31,908 nt of DNA from an uncultured Elusimicrobium sp. (GCA_937891135.1 CALAFB010000105.1:1-31908), one strand, 5' to 3'. Shown: positions 14,964 to 23,257, counted from the stretch's first letter. Numbers and translations are program-made. The notes: generated from the sequence alone by a model not told the origin.

Positions 14964-15571
14964 AAAAACAGCGCAATGTTGTTCTTAATTTGGTAAAATG
15001 TATTGCACGAGGATACTTTAAGGTATGCTATGACTTTAAGGTAGAGGGGTTGGAAAATATCCCTCAAACAGGTGCTCTTTTAATTGCCGGGAACCATTTA
15101 TCCAACGCAGACCCGCCGGCTATAGGATGTTTTGCCGGGCTTAGGCGTGATTCACGCTTTGTAGCTAAAAAAGAATTATTTTCCGTGCCGGGGCTCGGGT
15201 GGTTTTTCCGCCATTGTAATTATATCCCGGTGGACCGCAAACGCACGATTGGCGATATGGGGGCTTTAAAAGAAGTGGTGGAGGCCTTAGAGCGGGGGGA
15301 AAGTATTGTGATGTTTCCGGAAGGGACCCGCAGTAAAACAGGCAAACCGCAGAAGCCCAAAAGCGGCATTGGATTTTTAGTGTATAAGACGGGGGCTCCG
15401 GTGCTCCCGGTAAAAATAGAAGGGACGTTTGGTTGGCCGTGGGTACGTAAAATCCGTGTGAAGTTCGGCACGGTTATGCACTTAAAACAAGACCCGGCCT
15501 TAGAACCTAAAATGCAGTATAAACAATTTGCAAATCAAATAATGGATGCAATTAATTCAATACATATCTAA
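14960..15571 (+). CDS. plsC: 1-acyl-sn-glycerol-3-phosphate acyltransferase
   Basis: This 203-aa PlsC-type enzyme has the acyltransferase motif NHLSNADP (NHxxxxD, about residues 43-50), the substrate-binding motif FPEGTRSKTGK (about 119-129) and the later LPVKIEGT motif. It acylates lysophosphatidate to phosphatidate at the inner membrane in phospholipid synthesis. An N-terminal amphipathic/hydrophobic region probably associates with the membrane. It overlaps cmk by 4 nt. Confidence 0.93.
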   Translation: MKKQRNVVLNLVKCIARGYFKVCYDFKVEGLENIPQTGALLIAGNHLSNADPPAIGCFAGLRRDSRFVAKKELFSVPGLGWFFRHCNYIPVDRKRTIGDMGALKEVVEALERGESIVMFPEGTRSKTGKPQKPKSGIGFLVYKTGAPVLPVKIEGTFGWPWVRKIRVKFGTVMHLKQDPALEPKMQYKQFANQIMDAINSIHI

Positions 15572-15572
15572 C

Positions 15573-15608
15573 GGAGGTTAACGGCGCATTTCCTGGTGGA
15601 AATCCGCC
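15573..15608 (+). promoter_or_regulatory. Hairpin between Shine-Dalgarno and start of rpsA
   Basis: GGAGG (15573-15577) is 40 nt from the rpsA ATG (15618), too far for direct use. Between them GGCG-c-ATTTCC (15583-15593) pairs with GGAAAT-c-CGCC (15598-15608) over the loop TGGT. Folding would bring the Shine-Dalgarno to about 14 nt from the start. Ribosomal protein S1 genes are known for unusual, autoregulated initiation regions in E. coli, so this is a candidate translational control element. Confidence 0.55.
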
Positions 15609-15617
15609 CGAAATACT

Positions 15618-16817
15618 ATGACTACAAACGAAGAAAACATTACTCCGCAAGAAACTACCGATCAAGAACTGACGATGGATCAGTTGATTGCGCAGCAAGA
15701 ATCGTTACTAGAAAAACTAAATAAACGCGAAATTGTGGAAGTACCGGTGGTACAAGTTACCAAAGATTATATTTTAGTAGATACCGGCACCAAGAAAGAA
15801 GGTTCTATTGCCGCGAGTGAATTTGAAGGCAAATCCTTACCGCAAGTGGGGGACAAAGTGTCCGTCGTCCTCGTAAAACGCGGTAGTGATGAACGCCCGG
15901 CTATTTTATCCCACAAAAAAGCGTTAGAGTATTTGGGGTGGGATGTTTGCAAAAAATCCTATGAAGCCAAGGAACGTGTCAAAGGTACCATTTTGCAACA
16001 AGTGAAAGGCGGCTATATGGTAGAAGTATTTGGAGTAAGCGGGTTTATGCCACTTTCTTTATCGGAATTACACACCGCCTACAAACACTATTTACCCGTA
16101 GGGGCTAAAATTAAAGCTGTCATTGTGGAATTTGTCAAAGAAAAACAAAAGCTTATTATTTCCCGTAAACAAGTGTTGGAAGAAGATGAAGCTGTCCGCC
16201 GGGCCGAAGTATTGGGCTCTATTAAAGAAGGGGATGTGCTGCGCGTGGTAGTTTCTAAAGCCGATACGGATAAACTGTATTTGCGCTTCCACGGTATTGA
16301 AGGCATTGTAAATTTGGAAAATGTGGCCTGGAAAGAACCCGAAACCGCCATTACCAACTATCGCCGCGGCCAACGCTTGAAAGCCAAATTATTAAAATTG
16401 GATAAAGAAACCCCGCGTTTGGAATTTGGTTTAAAACAACTTTTCTTAAACCCGGCAGATGCCTTAAAACGCCGCTATCCGTACAAGAGTTCCGTCAAAG
16501 CTACGGTAACGAAAGTATCCGAAGAATACGGCGTGGAATGCACCATTGGCAAAAACAATACCAAAGGGTTCATTAGCCCCTTTGAAATGGGCCGGGATTT
16601 TACCGCCAAAGAAGGCGATACGATTACCGCGCTAGTTATTGGTGTAAACCCGGAAACGTACGTATTGAATCTGTCCGTCAAAAAGTATGACCAAGCCCAA
16701 AACCGCAAAGTAGTGGCGCAATACTTAAAACAGGCACCGCGCCCGACGTTGGGGGACTTGCTTTCCGATTCATTTGGTACGGAAGAAGCCTCAGAAAACA
16801 CCGAAGAAACCAAATGA
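15618..16817 (+). CDS. rpsA: 30S ribosomal protein S1 (four S1 domains)
   Basis: This 399-aa protein has four S1/OB-fold RNA-binding repeats at about residues 40-105, 118-188, 205-275 and 290-362. They are recognised by patterns such as VKGGYMVEVFGVSGFMPLS and GFISPFEMG. The six-domain E. coli protein is longer; four-domain forms occur in other phyla. It helps mRNA binding to the 30S subunit. The N-terminus is acidic and glutamine-rich and the C-terminus is a low-complexity acidic tail. It is the last gene of the division operon and is followed by a hairpin at 16846. Confidence 0.93.
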   Translation: MTTNEENITPQETTDQELTMDQLIAQQESLLEKLNKREIVEVPVVQVTKDYILVDTGTKKEGSIAASEFEGKSLPQVGDKVSVVLVKRGSDERPAILSHKKALEYLGWDVCKKSYEAKERVKGTILQQVKGGYMVEVFGVSGFMPLSLSELHTAYKHYLPVGAKIKAVIVEFVKEKQKLIISRKQVLEEDEAVRRAEVLGSIKEGDVLRVVVSKADTDKLYLRFHGIEGIVNLENVAWKEPETAITNYRRGQRLKAKLLKLDKETPRLEFGLKQLFLNPADALKRRYPYKSSVKATVTKVSEEYGVECTIGKNNTKGFISPFEMGRDFTAKEGDTITALVIGVNPETYVLNLSVKKYDQAQNRKVVAQYLKQAPRPTLGDLLSDSFGTEEASENTEETK

Positions 16818-16845
16818 ACCTAAGTTAGATATTGTTGTAAAAAAT

Positions 16846-16871
16846 GCCCCGGTGTAAAACTACGCCGGGGC
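16846..16871. terminator. Bidirectional intrinsic terminator
   Basis: GCCCCGG (16846-16852) pairs with CCGGGGC (16865-16871) across a 12-nt loop. The minus-strand product ends in ATTTTTT and serves pilin C; the plus-strand side has only TGTTTAAT for rpsA. The two genes converge here. Confidence 0.8.
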
Positions 16872-16882
16872 TGTTTAATAGG

Positions 16883-17338
16883 TCATTGTTGACCAATTAA
16901 CTGCATAAATAATTTACATTCTTCTGAATCTGCAGGGTCACACCACCATTGACACCTGGGGTTCGCCATATAATATTCGCATCCTACTATCTCATCCCAA
17001 TACTTCTTTGGCCGTGCAAGAGCTCCCCAATAGGGGGGATTTGCCTCTTCATAATAGGCCTCAAAATTCCACGTATCCGAATCAGACACCGCCACATCTA
17101 ACAAATTAGTTAGGTCTACAGTAGTAGAGGGATTGTTTGCCATTACCCAAACATTGGCGGCTGTAGATAACGTTTTGATGGCTGTTATGGCTTCTACCAA
17201 ACGGGCCTTTTTTACCGCTTTTTGGTATTGCGGCAGAGCCACGGCAGCCAGGATGCCGATAATCAGTACGACTACCAAAAGTTCTATCAGTGTAAAACCT
17301 TTGGGATATGTTTTATGTTGTTTCTTTGTTGTTTTCAT
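16883..17338 (-). CDS. Type IV pilin-like protein (pilin C)
   Basis: This 151-aa prepilin, the shortest here, has the leader MKTTKKQHKTYPKG, then FTLIELL and the ALPQYQKAVKKAR helix end. The C-terminal domain is small and carries four Cys (residues 128-146), two in a QWWCDPADSEEC arrangement. The HKTYPKG leader end also occurs in pilin D, so these two are close relatives. AGAGGA precedes the ATG. It is preceded by leader C. Confidence 0.9.
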   Translation of the reverse strand: MKTTKKQHKTYPKGFTLIELLVVVLIIGILAAVALPQYQKAVKKARLVEAITAIKTLSTAANVWVMANNPSTTVDLTNLLDVAVSDSDTWNFEAYYEEANPPYWGALARPKKYWDEIVGCEYYMANPRCQWWCDPADSEECKLFMQLIGQQ

Positions 17339-17630
17339 AAGTTGTCCTCTTTTATGTTAATTTCAATTTTCTGCTTATGAAACCATATAAAACGGTTACT
17401 TACCTTGAGTTGTGTTCACCTTCCGCAAGGAAAATAACCGTAGCTTACCGCAATAAAACGATAAACACTAAACACAAAAAGCGGGTCTAGAGTCCGCTAA
17501 TTTATGTCTGTATAGGTTATTTTGGAGTGAACACAAGCCTTTTAAACAAAAGCAAGCCGTATTCCACATACGGTTCCAAAAACAGATAAAATTGTACCTA
17601 TAGTATAATAAAAAAGCGTGCATTTTACAA
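17339..17630 (-). promoter_or_regulatory. Structured pilin leader RNA with promoter, copy C
   Basis: The promoter is TTGTAA (plus 17625-17630), 17 bp, TATACT (plus 17602-17607). The 5' hairpin is CCGTAT-gtgga-ATACGG after TTTTTGGAA. The outer stem is TGTGTTCAC with GTGAACACA (plus 17527-17535 and 17411-17419), extended by AAAATAACC with GGTTATTTT (plus 17515-17523 and 17431-17439). The central hairpin contains AGCGG/CCGCT. The small hairpin is TTATCG/CGGTAA. ACGGTTA (plus 17435-17441) can instead pair forward with TAACCGT (plus 17392-17398), which is followed by TTT. Confidence 0.78.
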
Positions 17631-17638
17631 TGCACGCT
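17610..17638 (-). terminator. Intrinsic terminator of the aminotransferase unit
   Basis: AGCGTGCATT (17615-17624) pairs with AATGCACGCT (17629-17638) around a 4-nt loop, followed on the minus strand by TTTTTT. The -35 element of leader C (17625-17630) lies in its loop and stem, so terminator and next promoter are merged. Confidence 0.85.
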
Positions 17639-17660
17639 TACGATCAGTTTTGACAGAATT

Positions 17661-18866
17661 TTACAGATTTTCTTTAATCGTTTGCGCCAAACGCTTTAAC
17701 CCTTCTACAAGCTGCTCTGGCGTACTGTACGAAAAGTTCAGCCGCATATCATTAAACACGTTTGCATCCGGGTAAAAATCCACCCCCGCCACATAGGCTA
17801 CTTTATTTTCAATGGCCTTAGGAAGCAACTGCGTAGCATCTAACCCGCGGGGCAAGGTTACCCACAAAAATAATCCGCCGTGGGGATGCGTCCAGGTTAC
17901 ACCATGGGGCATATATTCGGCTAAGGTTTTAAGCATCAAATCCCGTTTGTCGCGGTATACTTGAATCATTTTTTGAATGTGCGCCTGCAGTAGGTTCCGG
18001 TGCAAAAATTCGGCTGTGGCTAATTGCAGCGTGGGCGAAGTGCACAAATCCATGGCTTGCTTTAAAATCACAAACTTACGGATCACATCTGCCGGCCCGA
18101 CGATAAATCCCAAACGGAACCCCGGCACAAATATCTTAGAGAACGTGAACATCGTCAGCACATTTCCTTGCCCGCCGTCCAATTCGTAAAATGTTTTGGG
18201 AGCCGTCCCTTCAAAACGTACCTGGCGGTACGGGGAATCTTCCAAAATAAACGTATTGTATTTTTTAGCAAGTTCCAAAATTTTCAAACGTCGTTCCTGG
18301 GGAATAGTGGTTCCGGTGGGGTTTTGAAAATCGGGCACTAAGTAAATGAATTTGCACGGTTTGCCTTGCTGTTTTAATAATTCCAACTTATTTTGTAAAT
18401 CTTCCGGGATTATACCGTTAGCATCACTTTTGGCTCCCACAATATCGGCCCCGGCCACTTGAAAGGCCTGTAAAGCCCCCAAATACGTCGGACAAGCGGT
18501 AATAATACTGTCCCCTTCGTTAATAAACATCCGTGCGGACATATCCAACGCCTGTTGGGAAGCAGACACAATGAGCAATTGTTCCGGCGTTACGGAAATA
18601 TTTTCCGTTTCTTTTAATAAACGGACGAGTTCTTGTTTTAACGTGTCTTGTCCTTCAGTAGCCCCGTATTGCAGCGTTTCCTTGCCGTGATATACTAAAA
18701 GGGTATCAAAAATATTTTTAATTTCTTCTGTGGGGAAAAGGGTCGGGTCCGGCAGGCCGCCCGCAAACGAAATAATTTCCGGTCTGGAAATCACTTTTAA
18801 TAGTTCGCGTATGGCGGATGCCTTAGAACGGCTGACCACTTTTGAAAATAAAGCGTTGTAATTCAT
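17661..18866 (-). CDS. PLP-dependent class I/II aminotransferase
   Basis: This 401-aa fold-type I aminotransferase has SFAGGLPDPTLFP (about residues 34-46), YGATEGQDTLKQEL, VPDFQNPTGT with the PLP-contacting Asn, EDSPYRQVRFEG with Asp/Tyr contacts, and FSKIFVPGFRLG with the Schiff-base Lys (about 239). It most resembles the LysN/2-aminoadipate and aromatic or branched-chain aminotransferase group that uses 2-oxoglutarate. The true substrate is open. It follows nadC by 20 nt with an AAGGAAG ribosome site and is probably cotranscribed with the NAD genes, although the functional link is not obvious. Confidence 0.85.
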   Translation of the reverse strand: MNYNALFSKVVSRSKASAIRELLKVISRPEIISFAGGLPDPTLFPTEEIKNIFDTLLVYHGKETLQYGATEGQDTLKQELVRLLKETENISVTPEQLLIVSASQQALDMSARMFINEGDSIITACPTYLGALQAFQVAGADIVGAKSDANGIIPEDLQNKLELLKQQGKPCKFIYLVPDFQNPTGTTIPQERRLKILELAKKYNTFILEDSPYRQVRFEGTAPKTFYELDGGQGNVLTMFTFSKIFVPGFRLGFIVGPADVIRKFVILKQAMDLCTSPTLQLATAEFLHRNLLQAHIQKMIQVYRDKRDLMLKTLAEYMPHGVTWTHPHGGLFLWVTLPRGLDATQLLPKAIENKVAYVAGVDFYPDANVFNDMRLNFSYSTPEQLVEGLKRLAQTIKENL

Positions 18867-18886
18867 AATTATACTTCCTTATTTAA

Positions 18887-19720
18887 TTATCTAATATATT
18901 CTACAATTTTTAGACTTAAATCTTTGGCCGGTACCGAATGGGTAAGTGCCCCCATGGAAATAACATCGGGCTTTGCCTGACAATAACTTTCTAAATTTTG
19001 TGCATTTACACCACCGGAAACTTCTATAATTGCCCGCCCGTTAATAAGGGCTTTGCAGGCGGCAATTTGCGTGGGGGTCATATTGTCTAACATAATAATA
19101 TCGGCTCCGGCAGCAAGGGCCTCTTTCACTTCGGCCTCGTTCGTGGTTTCCACTTCAATTTTAGGGGTATGACCGATGGCATTTTTAATTTTTTCTACGG
19201 CTTTGGTAATGGAACCGGCTGCGGCAATATGATTATCTTTAATCATTACACTATCCGCTAAACTAATGCGGTGGTTGCGGCATCCGCCTACGCGCACGGC
19301 ATATTTATCCAATCGGCGCAGCCCCGGCTGTGTTTTGCGGGTATCTACAATAAGAACGCCGTATTTTTTGCCAATTTCAGCAAATACGCGCGACGCCGTA
19401 GCAATCCCGCTCATACGCTGCATAAAATTCAGTACCGTACGTTCGGCTTTTAAAATGGATAAAGTCCGCCCGGTTAATTCTAAAACAGTTTCGCCCTTTT
19501 GGACGAAATCCCCGTCTTTTTTAAGCGGGGTAAACGTAATCTCCGGGTCCACGGCATAAAAAACTTCCCGGGCGGTATTCATACCGCATAATACCAAGTC
19601 TTCTTTGGCACGGATAACGGCGCGGGCCCGGTCATCCGCGGTAAAAATTGTGTCGGACGTTATATCGCCCAAACTCAAATCTTCCTGTAAAGCAAGTTCA
19701 ATAATTTTATCTAGTATCAT
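18887..19720 (-). CDS. nadC: Nicotinate-nucleotide pyrophosphorylase (carboxylating)
   Basis: This 277-aa quinolinate phosphoribosyltransferase has the ERTVLNFMQRMSGIAT segment, VDTRKTQPGLR, KYAVRVGGCRNHR, DSVMIKDNHI, and IEVETTNEAEVKEAL with ADIIMLDNM. It converts quinolinate and PRPP to nicotinate mononucleotide in de novo NAD synthesis. It overlaps nadA by 4 nt. No nadB is present in the window, so iminoaspartate must come from an enzyme encoded elsewhere. Confidence 0.96.
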   Translation of the reverse strand: MILDKIIELALQEDLSLGDITSDTIFTADDRARAVIRAKEDLVLCGMNTAREVFYAVDPEITFTPLKKDGDFVQKGETVLELTGRTLSILKAERTVLNFMQRMSGIATASRVFAEIGKKYGVLIVDTRKTQPGLRRLDKYAVRVGGCRNHRISLADSVMIKDNHIAAAGSITKAVEKIKNAIGHTPKIEVETTNEAEVKEALAAGADIIMLDNMTPTQIAACKALINGRAIIEVSGGVNAQNLESYCQAKPDVISMGALTHSVPAKDLSLKIVEYIR

Positions 19721-20751
19721 TTGGCTAACTCAAACATTTTGTAAATAGATTTCTGGGCGGCTTGGGCCAACGGTTCATCAACGGTAACTACTTGGTCGGG
19801 CCGCGGGGCCACAAGGGCTTGCAAGGTGTTCATAAGCGTATTTTTTTTCATATAACTGCAGGTACCAAATTCCCATACAAATTGTTTATCTGGGTGTTCG
19901 GCTTCTAGGCGGTTTACAAGCCCTACTTCGGTAAGTAACGCAAATTGTTTTTGGGAAGAACGGGCTACATAATCCGCCATGCCTTTCGTGCTGCCGACGT
20001 AATCACATAGCGCACACACTTCAGGTGCACATTCCGGATGGACCAGTACGGTAATGCCCGGGTAATCCGCGCGGAGTTTTTCCACATGTTCCGGGCGGTA
20101 CTGGGTATGTACACAGCACGATCCGCCGGAGGCAATTATTTTTTTAGGTGTACCGCGGCGCGCTAGTTCAATTTCTATATTTTGCGCCATGAGCATATCG
20201 GGCACAAATAAAAGTTCGTTACCGGGCATTTTCTGTGCCATATCAAATACATTGCCGGATGTTACACACACGTCGCACAGGGCTTTTACTTCGGCTGTAC
20301 TGTTAATGTAGCACAGAGCCGGTACGCCGGGATGTTGGGCACGCAATTTTTGCATATCTTCCCCGGTCATACTATCGGCCAAGGTACACCCGGCCCGGCC
20401 TGCCGGAATAACTACTTGTTTAGTGGGGTTTAAAATTTTCGCTGTTTGTGCCATAAACCAAACACCTGCGAAAACAATGATATCGGCATTAGTTTGTTGG
20501 GCTTTTTTAGCCAGTTCAAATGAATCGCCGCGGAAGTCTGCCACGCCGTACACAATATCCGGCGTCGTGTACGAGTGTGCCAAAATAACCGCATTTTTTT
20601 CTTGTTTGATACGGTTGATTTCTAAAGTATACGCGGCAGCAGTTTCACAATCTGTAAGGGACCAGGTTGTGTTTTTAGTTTTAGATACATGCTGAAGAAG
20701 CCCATACAACCGATGGGCTTCTGTAGTAATCTGTGCTTGCGTATAAGGCAT
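19717..20751 (-). CDS. nadA: Quinolinate synthase A
   Basis: This 344-aa iron-sulfur enzyme condenses iminoaspartate with dihydroxyacetone phosphate to quinolinate. Family segments are VILAHSYTTPDIVYGVAD, DIIVFAGVWFMAQTAKIL, AGCTLADSM, HPECAPEVCALCDYVGST and GTCSYMKKNTL. The Cys in AGCTLADS, in HPEC and in GTCSYMKK are candidates for the three 4Fe-4S ligands. It starts 8 nt after the lipoprotein gene. Confidence 0.95.
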   Translation of the reverse strand: MPYTQAQITTEAHRLYGLLQHVSKTKNTTWSLTDCETAAAYTLEINRIKQEKNAVILAHSYTTPDIVYGVADFRGDSFELAKKAQQTNADIIVFAGVWFMAQTAKILNPTKQVVIPAGRAGCTLADSMTGEDMQKLRAQHPGVPALCYINSTAEVKALCDVCVTSGNVFDMAQKMPGNELLFVPDMLMAQNIEIELARRGTPKKIIASGGSCCVHTQYRPEHVEKLRADYPGITVLVHPECAPEVCALCDYVGSTKGMADYVARSSQKQFALLTEVGLVNRLEAEHPDKQFVWEFGTCSYMKKNTLMNTLQALVAPRPDQVVTVDEPLAQAAQKSIYKMFELAK

Positions 20752-20759
20752 GGCCCCTC

Positions 20760-21293
20760 TTAGTAGGAGACTGTAGTCGTCGTTACCGAGCCGTCCGCAT
20801 TTTTAGTAGTTTTGGTATTGGATGAGGACGAGGTAGACGAACTGACCGCCCCGTTAGAGTATACGGTTTTAGTCGTAGTAGTAGAGGAAACCGGCACATT
20901 GGGGTTCGGTCCGTCTACATAATAGATATTCGTGGTATTCGTAACCTGTTTAGCGCGTGTTGTTTTGGTACTGGCGGCCTTGCCGCTTGCTTTGGCTTTT
21001 GCTTTGCCTTTGGCAGCTGCCAAAGCAGTAGCATCTACGGGCGGTAAGTACGAATCTCCGCACGCTTGCAATTCATACGCAGGTAAAGCATCGTAATCGG
21101 TTTCCGGGGCAAGCATATTGTCAAATTCCTGGTCAATAATTTGATATTTAGAGCCGCTTTTTACGTTAGAGGCATCCGCCCCGGCAGCATTATAGCCGTT
21201 AACGGCATACGTATTATTTTTTTTATTTTTAGAACAAGCCGACACAGCCACCGCCGCAGCAAAAACAAAAACGAGAAACACTAATTTTTTCAT
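20760..21293 (-). CDS. Ser/Thr-rich hypothetical lipoprotein
   Basis: This 177-aa protein starts at the ATG at 21293, which follows AGGAG at good spacing and gives a compact signal peptide ending in VSAC (lipobox). After the lipidated Cys the sequence is Lys/Asn-rich, then Ala/Lys repeats (about residues 95-115). It ends in a low-complexity Ser/Thr tail that includes NADGSVTTTTVSY. It is probably an outer-membrane or surface lipoprotein. No family is recognised. It leads the unit ahead of nadA (8-nt gap), which is odd for a NAD biosynthesis operon. Confidence 0.75.
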   Translation of the reverse strand: MKKLVFLVFVFAAAVAVSACSKNKKNNTYAVNGYNAAGADASNVKSGSKYQIIDQEFDNMLAPETDYDALPAYELQACGDSYLPPVDATALAAAKGKAKAKASGKAASTKTTRAKQVTNTTNIYYVDGPNPNVPVSSTTTTKTVYSNGAVSSSTSSSSNTKTTKNADGSVTTTTVSY

Positions 21294-21338
21294 ATACGCT
21301 CCTTGTAAAAACACTATACTTTATTATATATCATTTTT

Positions 21339-21627
21339 TTGCATATTGTTAGGTTTTTTATTATACTATAGGTACAATTTTGTTTGTTTTTGGAACTGTA
21401 TGTAGAATACGGGGTGTTTTTAAAGCCCAAGCAAATTCCAAGGACGGCCAATCAAGGCACAACACAGAGGAACTTATAATCCCGCTGTATTGTGCCGAAC
21501 GTTTGTTACTTTTAGTGGCATACTACGGCTGTTGTATGTGGGACCTTTGCTTGGCTTACCTGCAAAAGCCGTTGTTGTTGGTTCCATAAACGGATGAATT
21601 GAAATTAAAAATAAAAGAGGTTAACTT
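21339..21627 (+). promoter_or_regulatory. Structured pilin leader RNA with promoter, copy D
   Basis: The promoter is TTGCAT (21339-21344), 17 bp, TATACT (21362-21367). The 5' hairpin is CTGTAT-gtaga-ATACGG after TTTTTGGAA. The outer stem is CCAAGCAAA (21427-21435) with TTTGCTTGG (21546-21554), extended by ACGGCC/GGCTGT. The central hairpin is GGCACAA-c-ACAG with CTGT-a-TTGTGCC. The small hairpin is GTTACT/AGTGGC. CTACGGCTGTTG follows, and ACGGCT may pair forward with AGCCGT ahead of the gene. AGAGG precedes the pilin D ATG. Confidence 0.78.
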
Positions 21628-22140
21628 ATGGAACTGAAACAACATAAAACATATCCCAAAGGTTTTACACTCATAGAACTTTTGGTAGTCGTACTGATTA
21701 TTGGCATATTGGCAGCCGTGGCCTTGCCACAGTATCAAAGAGCTGTGGACCGGGCACGAGCGTCCGAAGCGGTACAACTTGTTAGTTCGCTGCAAAAAGC
21801 CACAGATGCTTGGATATTAGAGCACCCGGGGCAAGAAGCACTTGGCCTACTAGAAGAAAATTCTTCCCAAAGCTTTGATATTGATTTTTCTTGTCAGTAT
21901 GATGAGAATGGCCAGTGTCAAGTTAGCAAAAATGTGATTATGAGGGGTGATATTTTCTTGGATTCGAAAGCCAACGTATATTCTTATTACTATTATACTA
22001 CGGATGATTATGTTACCATAGCTGCACTACGTGATTCACAAGGAATATGGACGCATAAATGTGGTTATTTTAATGACCGTGGTAAAGCCATTTGTGAAGG
22101 ATTACAAGGGTATAAAGCTGAAGAAGATTTCGAGCTATAA
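21628..22140 (+). CDS. Type IV pilin-like protein (pilin D)
   Basis: This 170-aa prepilin has a 12-residue leader, MELKQHKTYPKG, then FTLIELL with Glu5 and the helix end ALPQYQRAVDRAR. The C-terminal domain holds four Cys: one pair at residues 90-97 (CQYDENGQC) and one near 148-157. It shares the HKTYPKG leader end with pilin C but its C-terminal domain is different. Leader D lies directly upstream. A strong hairpin follows the stop codon. Confidence 0.9.
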   Translation: MELKQHKTYPKGFTLIELLVVVLIIGILAAVALPQYQRAVDRARASEAVQLVSSLQKATDAWILEHPGQEALGLLEENSSQSFDIDFSCQYDENGQCQVSKNVIMRGDIFLDSKANVYSYYYYTTDDYVTIAALRDSQGIWTHKCGYFNDRGKAICEGLQGYKAEEDFEL

Positions 22141-22177
22141 AGATCGGCCCCTGCTTATATTGGCAGGGGCACGGTCT
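22141..22177. terminator. Long GC-rich hairpin between pilin D and pit
   Basis: AGATCGGCCCCTGC (22141-22154) pairs with GCAGGGGC-a-CGGTCT (22163-22177), about 14 bp with one bulge. No clear T-run follows on either strand. It is probably a termination or 3'-end stabilising hairpin for two convergent genes. Confidence 0.55.
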
Positions 22178-22201
22178 AATCATACAAATTTGAAGGTTAT
22201 T

Positions 22202-23248
22202 TTAAAACAACCACACTTTAAGTAGGTAAAATACTGCCGAAATCAATCCCGCTGCCGGAATAGTAATAAACCACGCCCACACAATGCGTTTGGCCGTCCC
22301 CCAGCGTACGCCGGAAAGCCGCCGCAAGGAACCAATCCCCACAATGGCCCCGGTAATTGTATGCGTGGTGCTTACAGGAACCCCCAAAATAGACGCAAAG
22401 AAAATGGAACACGCCGCGCCGGACTCGGCACAGAACCCGTCCACCGGGCGCAGACGCGTAATTTTTTGGCCCATGGTTTTTACAATACGCCACCCGCCGG
22501 ACAGCGTCCCTAACGCAATGGCCCCTTGGCACATAATGACGACGGACAAAGGCACCACAAACTGCCCCTGGGAAATAGCGTGCATTTCGCTATGCGTGAG
22601 GAAAAAATCCCGCACGGGGGCTACTTCGGCCCCGGCCATACCGCCCAACAGAAGCATACTGATAATCCCCATGGTTTTTTGCGCGTCGTTGCCACCGTAA
22701 CCTAGTGCATACGCGGACGCGGAAAACAGCTGTGCTTTGCGGAAAAATTTATCCACCTTAAACGGGCTAAAGTGATTGGCAATATTAAACGTAATCACAC
22801 CCATTAGCGTACTAAGTAAATATCCCAAAAGCGGGGAAATAAAAATAAACGCCACCGTTTTTAAAATCCCGCTGGCTACCAGAACGCCCGGCCCGCCTTT
22901 GACTAGCCCTGCGCCCATCAGTCCGCCAATTAACGCATGGGACGAACTGGACGGCAGCCCCAGCCACCAGGTAATCAGGTTCCACCCGCACGCCCCCATA
23001 AGTGCCCCAAAAATTAGGTTAGAATCCACCACGTTAATATCCACAATGCCTGCGCCAATGGTTTTGGCTACGCCGGTTTTAAAAATTAAAAACGCCGCAA
23101 AGTTAAAAAACGCAGCCCACGCTACAGCAAACTTGGGCGACAGTACGCGCGTGGAAATTACCGTAGAAACAGCATTAGCCGCATCGTGAAAGCCGTTTAG
23201 GTAATCAAAAAATAACGCAAGAAGAATTAAAAAGATAATCCACATCAT
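22202..23248 (-). CDS. pit: Inorganic phosphate transporter, PiT family
   Basis: This 348-aa polytopic membrane protein has about ten hydrophobic segments. It carries the two PHO4 signature regions: DYLNGFHDAANAVST near residues 15-29 and the C-terminal VSTTHTITGAIVGIG, plus GGNDAQKTMGI in the middle. PiT proteins import metal-phosphate with protons or sodium. The next gene upstream encodes the usual DUF47 partner, 9 nt away. The start is Met1 or Met2. Confidence 0.94.
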   Translation of the reverse strand: MMWIIFLILLALFFDYLNGFHDAANAVSTVISTRVLSPKFAVAWAAFFNFAAFLIFKTGVAKTIGAGIVDINVVDSNLIFGALMGACGWNLITWWLGLPSSSSHALIGGLMGAGLVKGGPGVLVASGILKTVAFIFISPLLGYLLSTLMGVITFNIANHFSPFKVDKFFRKAQLFSASAYALGYGGNDAQKTMGIISMLLLGGMAGAEVAPVRDFFLTHSEMHAISQGQFVVPLSVVIMCQGAIALGTLSGGWRIVKTMGQKITRLRPVDGFCAESGAACSIFFASILGVPVSTTHTITGAIVGIGSLRRLSGVRWGTAKRIVWAWFITIPAAGLISAVFYLLKVWLF

Positions 23249-23257
23249 AGCGGTTGC

